Made by a program: the position numbers and the translations under genes. Below, one piece after another: positions 5,893-13,577 of a stretch of DNA of 16,610 bases. A model generated the notes under the pieces. That model had not been told where the DNA came from. It worked only from the letters and a program-made list of their open reading frames with translations, and made no database searches. Each line of letters opens with the position of its first letter. Within the stretch, counting starts at the first letter, position 1. The stretch comes from CAZSBG01 sp964605145 (lineage in GTDB: Bacteria; Zhuqueibacterota; Zhuqueibacteria; Thermofontimicrobiales; Thermofontimicrobiaceae): NCBI GenBank assembly GCA_964605145.1, contig CAZSBG010000134.1, positions 1-16,610 on the forward strand, read 5' to 3'.

Positions 5893-6504
5893 ATGATGAA
5901 AATTCACTTTGGGCAACGTTTATTATTTATGGTGTCAATTATTACAATTTCCATGACTTTTGCGTCTGAAAATGAAAACAATCCCAAGCTTATCGCTGAG
6001 GCTCGTACGCTGTTTTATGCATCGGTTGAAGACGAAAATCAGATCAGGCCGGCAATAAAATTATTTCGCGAAATTGAGAAAGAAGATTCCTCTCTTGCCG
6101 GTCGTTCTTTAACATATATCGGTGCGCTCACTGCACTCCGGGGGAAACACGCTTTACTTCCCCACAACAAACTCAAATGGGTGAAACGGGGCCTGGCTTT
6201 AATGGATGAGGGAATCCAACAAAGCCCTGAAGACATCGAAGCGCTCTTCATTCACGGATCGACCTGTTTTCATCTGCCTTTCTTTTTTGAAAGAGGGGAT
6301 GATGCACAGGAAAAATTGAAGCGTATTGTGGCGCTTCTTCCGTCCGGAAAAGAAAATTACGACGCCCAGTTACTCAAAAACACCATTGAATTCATCGAGA
6401 AAAATGCTGAATTGACAGAAGCTGAAAAAGAATCTCTGCGGAATGTTAAAACGGAAATATCGATCAGTGAATCTGACTCTTCCGGGACAGGATCGGTGCA
6501 ATGA
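5893..6504 (+). CDS. Exported TPR-like protein of unknown function, first gene of carotenoid operon
   Basis: 203 residues. Residues 1-25 are a signal peptide or N-terminal anchor (MMKIHFGQRLLFMV..., possible cleavage near TFA-SE). The rest is helical and TPR-like: about 32-63 (AIKLFREIEKED), 70-88 (SLTYIGALTALRGKHALL), 95-125 (GLALMDEGIQQSPEDIEAL) and 134-178. A Ser/Gly-rich tail ends the protein. No catalytic motif is seen and I do not recognise a named family; the pattern KH-x5-K, P-x-IEAL, LPFF looks conserved-family-like. AGGA at 5880-5883 lies 9 bases before ATG 5893. Its stop overlaps the start of the lycopene cyclase gene (ATGA), so the two are translationally coupled. This suggests a periplasmic or envelope helper for carotenoid production or placement, but that is inference. 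Confidence 0.8.
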   Translation: MMKIHFGQRLLFMVSIITISMTFASENENNPKLIAEARTLFYASVEDENQIRPAIKLFREIEKEDSSLAGRSLTYIGALTALRGKHALLPHNKLKWVKRGLALMDEGIQQSPEDIEALFIHGSTCFHLPFFFERGDDAQEKLKRIVALLPSGKENYDAQLLKNTIEFIEKNAELTEAEKESLRNVKTEISISESDSSGTGSVQ

Positions 6505-7178
6505 ATGCAGAATATCTGATTTTCAACCTCGTGGTTATCAGCGGCCCCCTTTCGCTTAGTTTTGACCGACGTGTGCACTTTGTTGACAAGTGGCCCTGTG
6601 TCGCAAAAGCCATCGTGCCAACAATGGCGCTTTTCCTCATTTGGGATGCCCTGGTCACCGGGCGACACTGGTGGTTCAACCACGCGTACACACTGGATCT
6701 TCGTATCGCCAATTTGCCGCCGGGAGAATGGTTGTTTTTCATCGCGATTCCTTACGCATGTTTATTTGTCTGGGAAGTTTTCGCGGCATATTTCAAAAAC
6801 AAAGAACTGAATCGGCTTTCCGTGCTGCGATTTATATTCATGGCAGGCTTACCGTTGGGGATTCTGTTTTTCGCACTTGGCAAAGAATACACAGGACTGA
6901 TGTTGTTTGCACTGGGTATCGTTGGTGTGACTGATGACCGCCTGAAGACGAACCTTTTTGGCCAGCTTCGGGCTTATCAACTCATGGGAATTTCAATTAT
7001 TCTGATGCTGATTTTTAACGGCTACCTGACATGGCGGCCAATTGTTCTTTACAATGAAATTTATCAACTGGGTTTTCGAATTTATACGATTCCCATTGAA
7101 GATTTTGGGTACGGAATTGCACTTATTCTCATGTCCACATCCCTGTACGAATATTTAAAAAGGAGACAGCGTGGATAA
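6501..7178 (+). CDS. crtYcd: Lycopene cyclase, fused CrtYc-CrtYd type membrane protein
   Basis: 225 residues, about six or seven membrane helices, the usual size for a fused heterodimer-type lycopene beta-cyclase. The family's two acidic membrane-edge motifs are visible: NLPPGEWLFF (70-80) followed by IPYACLFVWE, and IPIEDFGYG (197-205). WDALVTGRHWWFN (48-60) also fits. The reaction is non-redox ring closure of a lycopene or neurosporene end to a beta-ionone ring. Motif 1 is normally PxEEWLFF; here the first Glu position is Gly and only E76 remains, while motif 2 keeps E200-D201. Overlaps the preceding gene by 4 bp and the next by 8 bp. One or both ends may be cyclised; this cannot be read from sequence. 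CruF-type hydratases were considered but the motifs favour the cyclase. Confidence 0.88.
   Translation: MNAEYLIFNLVVISGPLSLSFDRRVHFVDKWPCVAKAIVPTMALFLIWDALVTGRHWWFNHAYTLDLRIANLPPGEWLFFIAIPYACLFVWEVFAAYFKNKELNRLSVLRFIFMAGLPLGILFFALGKEYTGLMLFALGIVGVTDDRLKTNLFGQLRAYQLMGISIILMLIFNGYLTWRPIVLYNEIYQLGFRIYTIPIEDFGYGIALILMSTSLYEYLKRRQRG
7157..7165 (+). promoter_or_regulatory. Shine-Dalgarno supporting the GTG start of crtD
   Basis: AAAAAGGAG lies within the cyclase coding end, 5 bases before GTG 7171, which resolves the non-ATG start. Confidence 0.7.
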
Positions 7179-8655
7179 TCGTATCGCAATTGTGGGAGGA
7201 GGTCTTGGCGGGCTCAGCGCGGCAATTCGTTTGGCGCACAGTGGATTTCAGGTGAGTCTCTTCGAACAAAATTCAAGCCTCGGCGGAAAAATGAATTACT
7301 GGAAAGATCAGGGATTCCACTTCGACACCGGGCCTTCATTGATTACCATGCCGTTTGTCCTCGACGAACTGTTCGACTCGGTGGGCGAGAATCGAAGGGA
7401 TTATTTTGAGATGATGGCCATCAAACCGGTCTGCCGGTATTTCTGGGCCGATGGAACAGTTCTGGACACATCGACTGACATCAATTTGATGCAGGATGAA
7501 TTGAAAAAAATATCCGAACGCGACGCAGGCAACTACGCGCGTTTTTTGAAATACACAAAACAAATTTACGACATCACTGCGGATATTTTTTTGTTCAATC
7601 CGCTGCATGAAATAAAAAAGATTGCCAGCCTCGAAACCCTGATCAAATTTTTCAGGATACATCAAATCGATCCGTTCCGCACTGTTCATCAGGGTGTGAA
7701 CCGTTTTTTCGGGCATCCAAAAATCGTGCAATTATTTGATCGCTACGCCACCTACAATGGATCGAATCCGTACCAGGCGCCGGCCACTCTGAACATCATT
7801 CCTTACGTGGAATACGGGCTTGGCAGCTACTATATCAGGGGGGGGATTTATAGGCTTGTCACTTCTCTGGAAAAGGTGGCAAAAAAACTCGGCGTTGAAA
7901 TTCACACATCCACCCGGGTTGAAAAAATTTTGCATCGGAGCAACCAGGTGCAAGGGCTGCGCGTGAATGGCGAAACCGTGTCAATAAAAAACGTGATTTG
8001 TAACTCGGACGTGGTTGTCACGTTCAATGAATTAATCGATGGTTTTGATGAGAAAAGAAATAGCTTGAACCGTATGGAACCGTCGCTTTCCGGGATCGTG
8101 TTCTTGTGGGGAATCAACAGCACACATGCGAAACTGGCTCAGCATAATATATTTTTCTCAAATGACTATGAGTCTGAATTCAAACAAATTTTCGAATCCA
8201 AACAGGTGCCGGATGATCTAACAGTATACGTTGCGATTACGAGTAAGTCGGATTCGTATCTGGCACCGATACATTGCGAAAACTGGTTTGTGCTGGTGAA
8301 TGTACCTTATCTCGCTGAAAATCAAAACTGGTCGGAGCTGGTTCGTCGAACGCGCAAGAACATCTTGGACAAACTGAAACAGCACGGCATCGATGTATCT
8401 TCTGCTATTTTGACAGAAAAAGTATTGACACCGAAAGATTTCTTTCGCTTGTATGGAAGCAATCGGGGAAGCATCTATGGCATTTCATCCAATAGCAAAA
8501 CAACGGCTTTCCGCCGCCCGGCAAACAGGAATCGCGAATTAGACGGGCTCTATTTTGCCGGTGGATCAGCGCATCCGGGAGGTGGAGTTCCGTTAACAAT
8601 ACTTTCAGGAAAATTGTGCGCCGATTTATTGAGCGAAAAAAATGAAAAAAAATAA
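7171..8655 (+). CDS. crtD: CrtD-like carotenoid 3,4-desaturase (CrtI superfamily)
   Basis: 494 residues, FAD-dependent amine-oxidase fold. The N-terminal dinucleotide motif is VGGGLGGLSAA (8-18), followed by GGKMNYW and FDTGPSLITMP. The C-terminal FAD motif LYFAGGSAHPGGGVP starts at about 460. ATYNGSNPYQAPATLN and AFRRPANRNRELDGLYFAGGS are typical of CrtD-type 1-hydroxycarotenoid 3,4-desaturases rather than phytoene desaturases, so the likely substrate is a hydroxylated (gamma-)carotene end group. A diapocarotenoid desaturase is a less likely alternative. GTG 7171 is supported by AAAAAGGAG at 7157-7165, five bases upstream. It overlaps the cyclase gene by 8 bp. Substrate assignment is from motifs only. 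Confidence 0.82.
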   Translation: MDNRIAIVGGGLGGLSAAIRLAHSGFQVSLFEQNSSLGGKMNYWKDQGFHFDTGPSLITMPFVLDELFDSVGENRRDYFEMMAIKPVCRYFWADGTVLDTSTDINLMQDELKKISERDAGNYARFLKYTKQIYDITADIFLFNPLHEIKKIASLETLIKFFRIHQIDPFRTVHQGVNRFFGHPKIVQLFDRYATYNGSNPYQAPATLNIIPYVEYGLGSYYIRGGIYRLVTSLEKVAKKLGVEIHTSTRVEKILHRSNQVQGLRVNGETVSIKNVICNSDVVVTFNELIDGFDEKRNSLNRMEPSLSGIVFLWGINSTHAKLAQHNIFFSNDYESEFKQIFESKQVPDDLTVYVAITSKSDSYLAPIHCENWFVLVNVPYLAENQNWSELVRRTRKNILDKLKQHGIDVSSAILTEKVLTPKDFFRLYGSNRGSIYGISSNSKTTAFRRPANRNRELDGLYFAGGSAHPGGGVPLTILSGKLCADLLSEKNEKK

Positions 8656-8706
8656 ATTGATCTCTGAAAAGATTTTATATAAATACGAAAAAAAGGAATG
8701 GTTGAA

Positions 8707-10182
8707 ATGAAAAAAATGACTGTCATTGGTTCCGGTTTTGGTGGATTGGCCCTGGCGATTCGATTGCAGGCCAAAGGATTTCAGGTTACGTTACACGAAA
8801 AGAATGAAAAGCTTGGCGGACATGCATATCAGTTTAAGCAGGACGGCTATACATTCGATTTAGGTCCGTCGCTCATTACCATCCCGGATCTCATCGAACG
8901 AATTTTTACCGCAGCGGATCGGAATATGAATGATTATTTGGAATTGATCCCGTTGAATCCCTATTATCGAATATATTTCAATGATAAATCATATATCGAC
9001 TATTCCGGCGATACGGAAAAAATGAAAGTCCAAATGGGCGCCTTCAATAAAAAAGATGCAGAGAAATATGACAGTTTCATCGATTACACACGACAAATTT
9101 ACGATGAAGTGATTGTAAAAGGTCTTGGCTCGCGTCCCTTTGACTGGAAAACTCTATTTCAATTCGCGCCCAAAGCCATGAAGCTGAAAGTCCCCATGCC
9201 GGCGTATCACGTGGTGGCAAGCTATTTCAAAGACCCGCGAAACCGGTTTCTGTTTTCATTCAACCCGTTGTTCATCGGCGGAAATCCATTTCGGTCGTCA
9301 GCGGTTTACCTCATGATTCCCTATCTGGAAAAGATCGGCGGCATCTGGTATACAAAGGGCGGCATGTACAGCCTGGTTCAGGCATTGGAAAAATTATTCC
9401 TGGATATTGGTGGTGAAATTAAAACCAACTCGGAAGTCACAGAAATAAAAATTGAGAATGGCAAAGCCACCGGCGTGGTAGCAAATGATACATTTTACCC
9501 GGCAGATGGGGTAGTGTCCAATGCGCATTTTGCGCATACGTACAAAGATTTGATTCCAAAAGAAAACAGGCGCAAATGGTCCGATCGCAAAGTGGATAAC
9601 ATGTCGTATTCAATGAGCGCTTTCATGCTGTACATGGGCATTAAAAAACGTTATCCGGAGATGCGTCACCACACATTGATCATTGCGGAACGTTACAAGG
9701 AACTTATTTTCGATATTTTCGAACGCAAAATTCTGGCAGATGACTTCTCCATGTATTGCCACGCACCAACGCGGACCGATGATACCATGGCGCCAAAGGG
9801 ACACGAAAGTCTTTATGTTTTGGTCCCGGTGCCAAATCTGGCCGCAAATATTGATTGGGGAAAAACTGCGAAACCTTTCGCAGATAAAATTATCAGTTTT
9901 CTCGAGCATGATTTCGGGCTGAAAGATTTGAAAGAAAACATCGATGTCTTGAAGCTCTTTACGCCGGATGATTTTGCCAAACATTGCAATAACTACCTGG
10001 GAAGCGCCTGGGGACTTGAACCGAAGATTACGCAAACAGCCACCCTGCGACCGCGGAACAAGAGCGAGGATGTGGACAGATTCTACCTGGTTGGGACCAG
10101 CACTCATCCCGGCGCAGGAATTCCGGGAGTATTGCTCACGGCAGAAGCAACAGAAAATGCCATTTTGAAAGATTTTAAGTAA
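8707..10182 (+). CDS. crtI: CrtI-type phytoene/carotene desaturase (paralogue 1)
   Basis: 491 residues. FAD motif VIGSGFGGLALA (6-17), then LGGHAYQF and FDLGPSLITIP; C-terminal FYLVGTSTHPGAGIPGVLL from about 459. The FNPLFIGGNPF and IWYTKGGMYSLVQALEKL blocks place it in the CrtI desaturase family, which uses FAD to introduce double bonds into phytoene and later intermediates. It differs clearly from the canonical CrtI at 13578, so the two may split the desaturation steps. Start: AAAAGGA ends at 8697, giving almost no spacing to ATG 8698 but 9 bases to ATG 8707, so 8707 is chosen (the longer form adds MVE). Last gene of the first operon, 51 bases after crtD. Exact substrate uncertain. Confidence 0.87.
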   Translation: MKKMTVIGSGFGGLALAIRLQAKGFQVTLHEKNEKLGGHAYQFKQDGYTFDLGPSLITIPDLIERIFTAADRNMNDYLELIPLNPYYRIYFNDKSYIDYSGDTEKMKVQMGAFNKKDAEKYDSFIDYTRQIYDEVIVKGLGSRPFDWKTLFQFAPKAMKLKVPMPAYHVVASYFKDPRNRFLFSFNPLFIGGNPFRSSAVYLMIPYLEKIGGIWYTKGGMYSLVQALEKLFLDIGGEIKTNSEVTEIKIENGKATGVVANDTFYPADGVVSNAHFAHTYKDLIPKENRRKWSDRKVDNMSYSMSAFMLYMGIKKRYPEMRHHTLIIAERYKELIFDIFERKILADDFSMYCHAPTRTDDTMAPKGHESLYVLVPVPNLAANIDWGKTAKPFADKIISFLEHDFGLKDLKENIDVLKLFTPDDFAKHCNNYLGSAWGLEPKITQTATLRPRNKSEDVDRFYLVGTSTHPGAGIPGVLLTAEATENAILKDFK

Positions 10183-10215
10183 CTTTCAAGAAACTTGAAT
10201 CTTGTCACGATGTTT

Positions 10216-10238
10216 TTCCCGAATGTTTTAATCGGGAA
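10216..10238 (+). terminator. Possible terminator of first carotenoid operon
   Basis: TTCCCGA (10216-10222) pairs with TCGGGAA (10232-10238) around a 9-base loop, 34 bases after the desaturase stop. The following tract TCTATTAATTTT is only moderately T-rich. Confidence 0.4.
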
Positions 10239-10353
10239 TCTATTAATTTTACAGAATTTGAAATTCAATTCAAAAATTTAGCGTCTGGCGAATTATAAGT
10301 TTTTCATATTGAATTAGGTTCGATGCGCCACCGAATCTCTGATACTATTCAGC

Positions 10354-10379
10354 TTGACTTCAAAAAAATTAGATATATT
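10354..10379 (+). promoter_or_regulatory. Possible promoter of second carotenoid operon, short spacer
   Basis: TTGACT (10354-10359) and TATATT (10374-10379) match the boxes of the three other promoters, but the spacer is 14 instead of 17 bases. It lies about 310 bases before crtB. A short spacer usually means a weak or activator-dependent promoter, or a decayed copy. Confidence 0.3.
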
Positions 10380-10390
10380 GTAATAATTCT

Positions 10391-10430
10391 TTCCCTCATC
10401 CCCGGCCCTTCTCCCAATGGGAGAAAGGAG
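10391..10430. repeat. GC-rich hairpin, likely dispersed intergenic repeat
   Basis: TTCTCCC (10409-10415), loop AAT, GGGAGAA (10419-10425), preceded by CCCTCATCCCCGGCCC. It stands out in AT-rich surroundings and resembles short CCCTC...GGGAG dispersed repeats found in many bacterial genomes. Only one copy is in this window. Confidence 0.4.
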
Positions 10431-10677
10431 TTCAATAGAGCTTTAAGGAAGATAAAGAGAGTTAACGAATTTGCTATTTCTGAAGACAGAATCACGTAAT
10501 AAATTAAACTTCGTGTTTTTGAGTCTTGGCGGCGGAATAGTTACGATTTTTAAATAAATTGAAATTCGTCAATGTTATTCTATTTATTCTGAGTACACCT
10601 TGAAAAATAAATCGGAAACCGGCCGCAGGGTCAAAATTCATTTAATATTATTTGAATCATTATTCTCCGATTCGTCG

Positions 10678-10685
10678 AAAAGGAG
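10678..10685 (+). promoter_or_regulatory. Shine-Dalgarno of crtB
   Basis: AAAAGGAG lies 6 bases before ATG 10692. A two-codon ATG-TAA sits between them at 10687, overlapping the start. Confidence 0.6.
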
Positions 10686-10691
10686 CATGTA

Positions 10692-11618
10692 ATGAAATAT
10701 TGGAAAAAAAAGGAATATAAAGCATCTTTCAAACACATGAAGACTTTGACTGCTCACTGGGCGAAAAGTTTTTATTTTTCTGCCCGATTTCTACCGAAAG
10801 AGCAACGCTGGGCCACTTACGCGCTATATGGTTTTTGTCGCTTTGCTGACAATTTAATTGACAGCCCAAGAAACAGACCGAAACCGCAAATTGTAAACGA
10901 ACTCGGATGTTTCACCAGAGAATTGAAACTGTCTTATCGTAATTGTGAGTCCGAGCATCCCATTTTAAAACCGTTTATCGTTGTGGCGCTAAAACACAAC
11001 ATACCCATCGAATATCCTCTCGATTTGTTGAAGGGAGTGCAGATGGACATTGAAATTTCCCGTTATGAAACGTTCGACGATTTATATGTCTTCTGCTATC
11101 GCGTGGCCAGTGTCGTTGGACTGATGATGACGCATGTGATGGGATATAAAGATAAAGAGGCGTTCAAATACGCGGAAAAATTGGGCATTGCCATGCAGCT
11201 CACAAATATTTTAAGGGATATCAAGGAAGATAAAGAAATGGGACGAATCTATCTCCCCCAGGATGAAATGCGCCAGTTTGGGATCAGTGACGAAGATGTG
11301 ATCAATGAAAATTTCAATGATAATTTTAGAAAATTTATGAAATTTCAAATTCAAAGAGCGCACGATTACTACAAAGAAGCGAACAAGGGCATTGCCATGC
11401 TCAGCACAGATTCGCAGTTTGCGATTTATGCTGCCAGCAAAATCTACCAGGGCATTCTGACCAAACTTGAAGCAAGCGATTACAATCCATTTTTGGGACG
11501 AGTTTTTGTACCATTTTTTCATAAAATACGCATTTTATTTCATGAAATTTTGCGGTCGAAAAAGCGCTCGTTCCATGAACGCTTTGGAAAAAACAATGTG
11601 CAGTTGGCGAATGAATAA
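10692..11618 (+). CDS. crtB: Phytoene synthase
   Basis: 308 residues, normal length. Condenses two GGPP to 15-cis-phytoene, the committed step of carotenoid synthesis, in the cytoplasm or at the membrane surface. The first aspartate-rich site is in YGFCRFADNLID (D53, D57), the second in NILRDIKEDKEMGRIYLP (D176, D180); CYRVASVVGLM (135-145) is the squalene/phytoene synthase signature. A 4,4'-diapophytoene synthase would look similar, but the beta-cyclase in the same locus argues for C40 substrates. First gene of the second operon; 51 bases separate it from the next gene. No GGPP synthase is present in the window. Confidence 0.93.
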   Translation: MKYWKKKEYKASFKHMKTLTAHWAKSFYFSARFLPKEQRWATYALYGFCRFADNLIDSPRNRPKPQIVNELGCFTRELKLSYRNCESEHPILKPFIVVALKHNIPIEYPLDLLKGVQMDIEISRYETFDDLYVFCYRVASVVGLMMTHVMGYKDKEAFKYAEKLGIAMQLTNILRDIKEDKEMGRIYLPQDEMRQFGISDEDVINENFNDNFRKFMKFQIQRAHDYYKEANKGIAMLSTDSQFAIYAASKIYQGILTKLEASDYNPFLGRVFVPFFHKIRILFHEILRSKKRSFHERFGKNNVQLANE

Positions 11619-11669
11619 AATGCGCCAGACGTCCAAAGCAATAAATAAATTTCGAACAGATATTATCAA

Positions 11670-12377
11670 ATGATTAAAGCAAATAAATCCCATTGGGCAA
11701 AAATTTTATTCCATTTCTATATCATGAGATTGTTGAAAAAAAGCTTTCACCAATTTCATCTATTTGGCGATTTTCCCAAATTGAATCAGGATATCCCGGT
11801 TATATTGATTCCGAATCATAGCACTTGGTGGGATGGTTTTTTTGTCTATTTGCTGAATGAAAAAATATTGAAACGCGATCTTTATCTAATGATGCTGGAC
11901 AGTCAGTTGGCGAAATATAAATTCTTCGCCCGTGTTGGCGCGTTTGGCATTACGCCGGGGGACAAAAAAAAAGTAATCGAGTCGCTGAATTATACATCAA
12001 AATTGATGAGAAAGAAAAATTCCCTGATTTGCATCTTTCCCCAGGGAGAACTGCTGCCATGGGGAAAAAGGCCCCTGAATTTTAAAAGTGGAATAGAATC
12101 GATCGTTCGTTTGTTTGAAAAAGATATTGATATAGTGCCACTTGCCATACGGGCAGAATTTGGGAGCGGTCAGAAGGCAGAGGTCTTTTTTGAATTTGGC
12201 AAACAGATACGCGTGAATTCTGAAAACTTTACGGCCATGCAGGAGTTGGAACATGCCGAAGAGAAAATATTGAATTCCCTGGAAAAAAGAATTCTCAGCC
12301 AGGAAAAAGGAGTGAGTCTGTTCCTGGGCAGTCATTCAATCAATGAAAAAATCGACAGAATTCGAAAGAAAAAATAA
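11670..12377 (+). CDS. PlsC-family acyltransferase, CruD-like
   Basis: 235 residues. The acyltransferase motif HX4D is NHSTWWDG (H50, D55), and the FPEGT-type substrate motif appears as FPQGE (123-127), followed by FKSGIESIVRL and VPLAIRAEF. Family members transfer acyl groups from acyl-CoA or acyl-ACP. In Chlorobaculum, a protein of this family (CruD) acylates a carotenoid glucoside made by CruC; here the gene sits directly before a CruC-like glycosyltransferase, between crtB and crtI, so carotenoid glycoside acylation is the best guess. A phospholipid acyltransferase cannot be excluded. There is no good ribosome site before ATG 11670, so translation may depend on the upstream gene 51 bases away. 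Confidence 0.8.
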   Translation: MIKANKSHWAKILFHFYIMRLLKKSFHQFHLFGDFPKLNQDIPVILIPNHSTWWDGFFVYLLNEKILKRDLYLMMLDSQLAKYKFFARVGAFGITPGDKKKVIESLNYTSKLMRKKNSLICIFPQGELLPWGKRPLNFKSGIESIVRLFEKDIDIVPLAIRAEFGSGQKAEVFFEFGKQIRVNSENFTAMQELEHAEEKILNSLEKRILSQEKGVSLFLGSHSINEKIDRIRKKK

Positions 12378-12412
12378 GTTTTAAGTTTTTTCGAAATTGA
12401 AGAGAGGCACTT

Positions 12413-13528
12413 TTGGCTATCGTACTTTACATTTCAATCGGATTTTTACTGATGATACTCGGCACCACGCTGTTCAATTTTTTTTCAGCGCCACGGATTG
12501 CCAGAGCGCCGGCGCTTAAGTCCGAACCAAAAGTGTCGGTCTTGATTCCGGCTCGAAATGAAGCGCACAACATTGGTCAGTGCCTGGAAGGCATGACCAG
12601 GCAGAACTACACGAATCTGGAAATTATTGTACTCAATGATGCTTCTGAGGACGGTACAGAAAAAGTCGTTCAGCAATGGCAGCGAAAAGATGAAAGAATT
12701 CAGCTTCTGCGCGGAAAAACCTTGCAGACCGGCTGGTCCGGTAAAAACTGGGCGTGCCATCAGTTGAGTAAAGCCGCCACAGGCGATATTCTCATTTTCA
12801 CGGATGCAGATAATCAGCATGCGCCGGATGCTGTGAAAAACACAGTCGCTTACATTCAAAAATTCAGACTTGGCCTGATCTCAGCGTTTCCGCAGCAATG
12901 GACTGTCACGCTGGCTGAAAAGCTCATTGTTCCGATTATGGATATATTTGTTTACGGGACTTTGCCGCTATGGCTCACGTATTACGCGCCTTTTCCATCC
13001 ATGGCCGCTGCAAATGGACAATGGCTCGCCTTCACTCGCGAGGCTTATCAAAAACTGGGAGGCCATGCGATTGTCAAAAATGAACTCGTCGAAGATACGG
13101 TTCTGAGTCGAATCGCCAAGAAAAAGAAAATAAAGATTCTTACAACAGCAGGCACCAGCGCGGTTTTCTGCCGCATGTATCAAAACAGGGAGGAAATCTG
13201 GCAGGGTTTTTCCAAAAATTTTTATGGTTTGGCCGGTTATAATAACGTCGTATTTTTTGGAATTATCCTGATGATGTTCGTTGCATTTATACTCCCGTAT
13301 GTTCTATGGATTTTCCCTGTGGTGCGGGAACTATCCCTGGCTGCCGTTGGCATGAATATTTTCATTCGGGCAATTATTTCAGTCAAATACAAACACCCGT
13401 TTTGGGTCAGTGTTTTACTGCATCCGGTCGGCATGTTTTACGCGGTTCTTATCGGATTGAATTCATTCCTTTCCATTCGACGGGGAATTATTCAATGGAA
13501 GGGACGACAAATACAAATCGCAAAATAA
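12413..13528 (+). CDS. Family 2 glycosyltransferase, CruC/CrtQ-like
   Basis: 371 residues. An N-terminal membrane helix (about 3-23) is followed by a GT-A catalytic domain: VSVLIPARNEAHNI (41-54), LNDASEDGT (74-82), the DxD nucleotide-sugar/metal motif FTDADN (D131, D133) and the catalytic-base region ELVEDTVLSRIAK (E227-D228). Three or so membrane helices follow between 278 and 360. This layout fits CruC-type and CrtQ-type carotenoid glycosyltransferases, which add a sugar from a nucleotide donor to a hydroxy- or carboxy-carotenoid at the membrane. Start TTG 12413 is supported by GAGAGG at 12402-12407, five bases upstream; the next ATG (12452) would remove most of the first helix. 35 bases after the acyltransferase gene. 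Sugar and exact acceptor unknown. Confidence 0.83.
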   Translation: MAIVLYISIGFLLMILGTTLFNFFSAPRIARAPALKSEPKVSVLIPARNEAHNIGQCLEGMTRQNYTNLEIIVLNDASEDGTEKVVQQWQRKDERIQLLRGKTLQTGWSGKNWACHQLSKAATGDILIFTDADNQHAPDAVKNTVAYIQKFRLGLISAFPQQWTVTLAEKLIVPIMDIFVYGTLPLWLTYYAPFPSMAAANGQWLAFTREAYQKLGGHAIVKNELVEDTVLSRIAKKKKIKILTTAGTSAVFCRMYQNREEIWQGFSKNFYGLAGYNNVVFFGIILMMFVAFILPYVLWIFPVVRELSLAAVGMNIFIRAIISVKYKHPFWVSVLLHPVGMFYAVLIGLNSFLSIRRGIIQWKGRQIQIAK

Positions 13529-13577
13529 CATTTGAATTTCTGATTATCAAAATAGATTCGCTGAAAGGAACTCATCC

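Larger units (their letters stand above)
10183..10691. other. Intergenic region between the two carotenoid operons
   Basis: These 509 bases hold no credible gene. They contain a hairpin at 10216-10238, a degenerate relative of the 19-bp motif (AGCGTCTGGCGAAT, 10280-10293), a possible promoter at 10354-10379, a GC-rich hairpin repeat at 10391-10430 and the ribosome site of crtB at 10678-10685. The remainder (10431-10677) shows nothing I can name. Confidence 0.6.

Noticed and set aside
6501..7178. Reading the 225-residue membrane protein as a CruF-type hydratase
   Set aside because: CruF proteins are longer, and the P-x-E-type motifs here are those of the CrtYc/CrtYd cyclase family.
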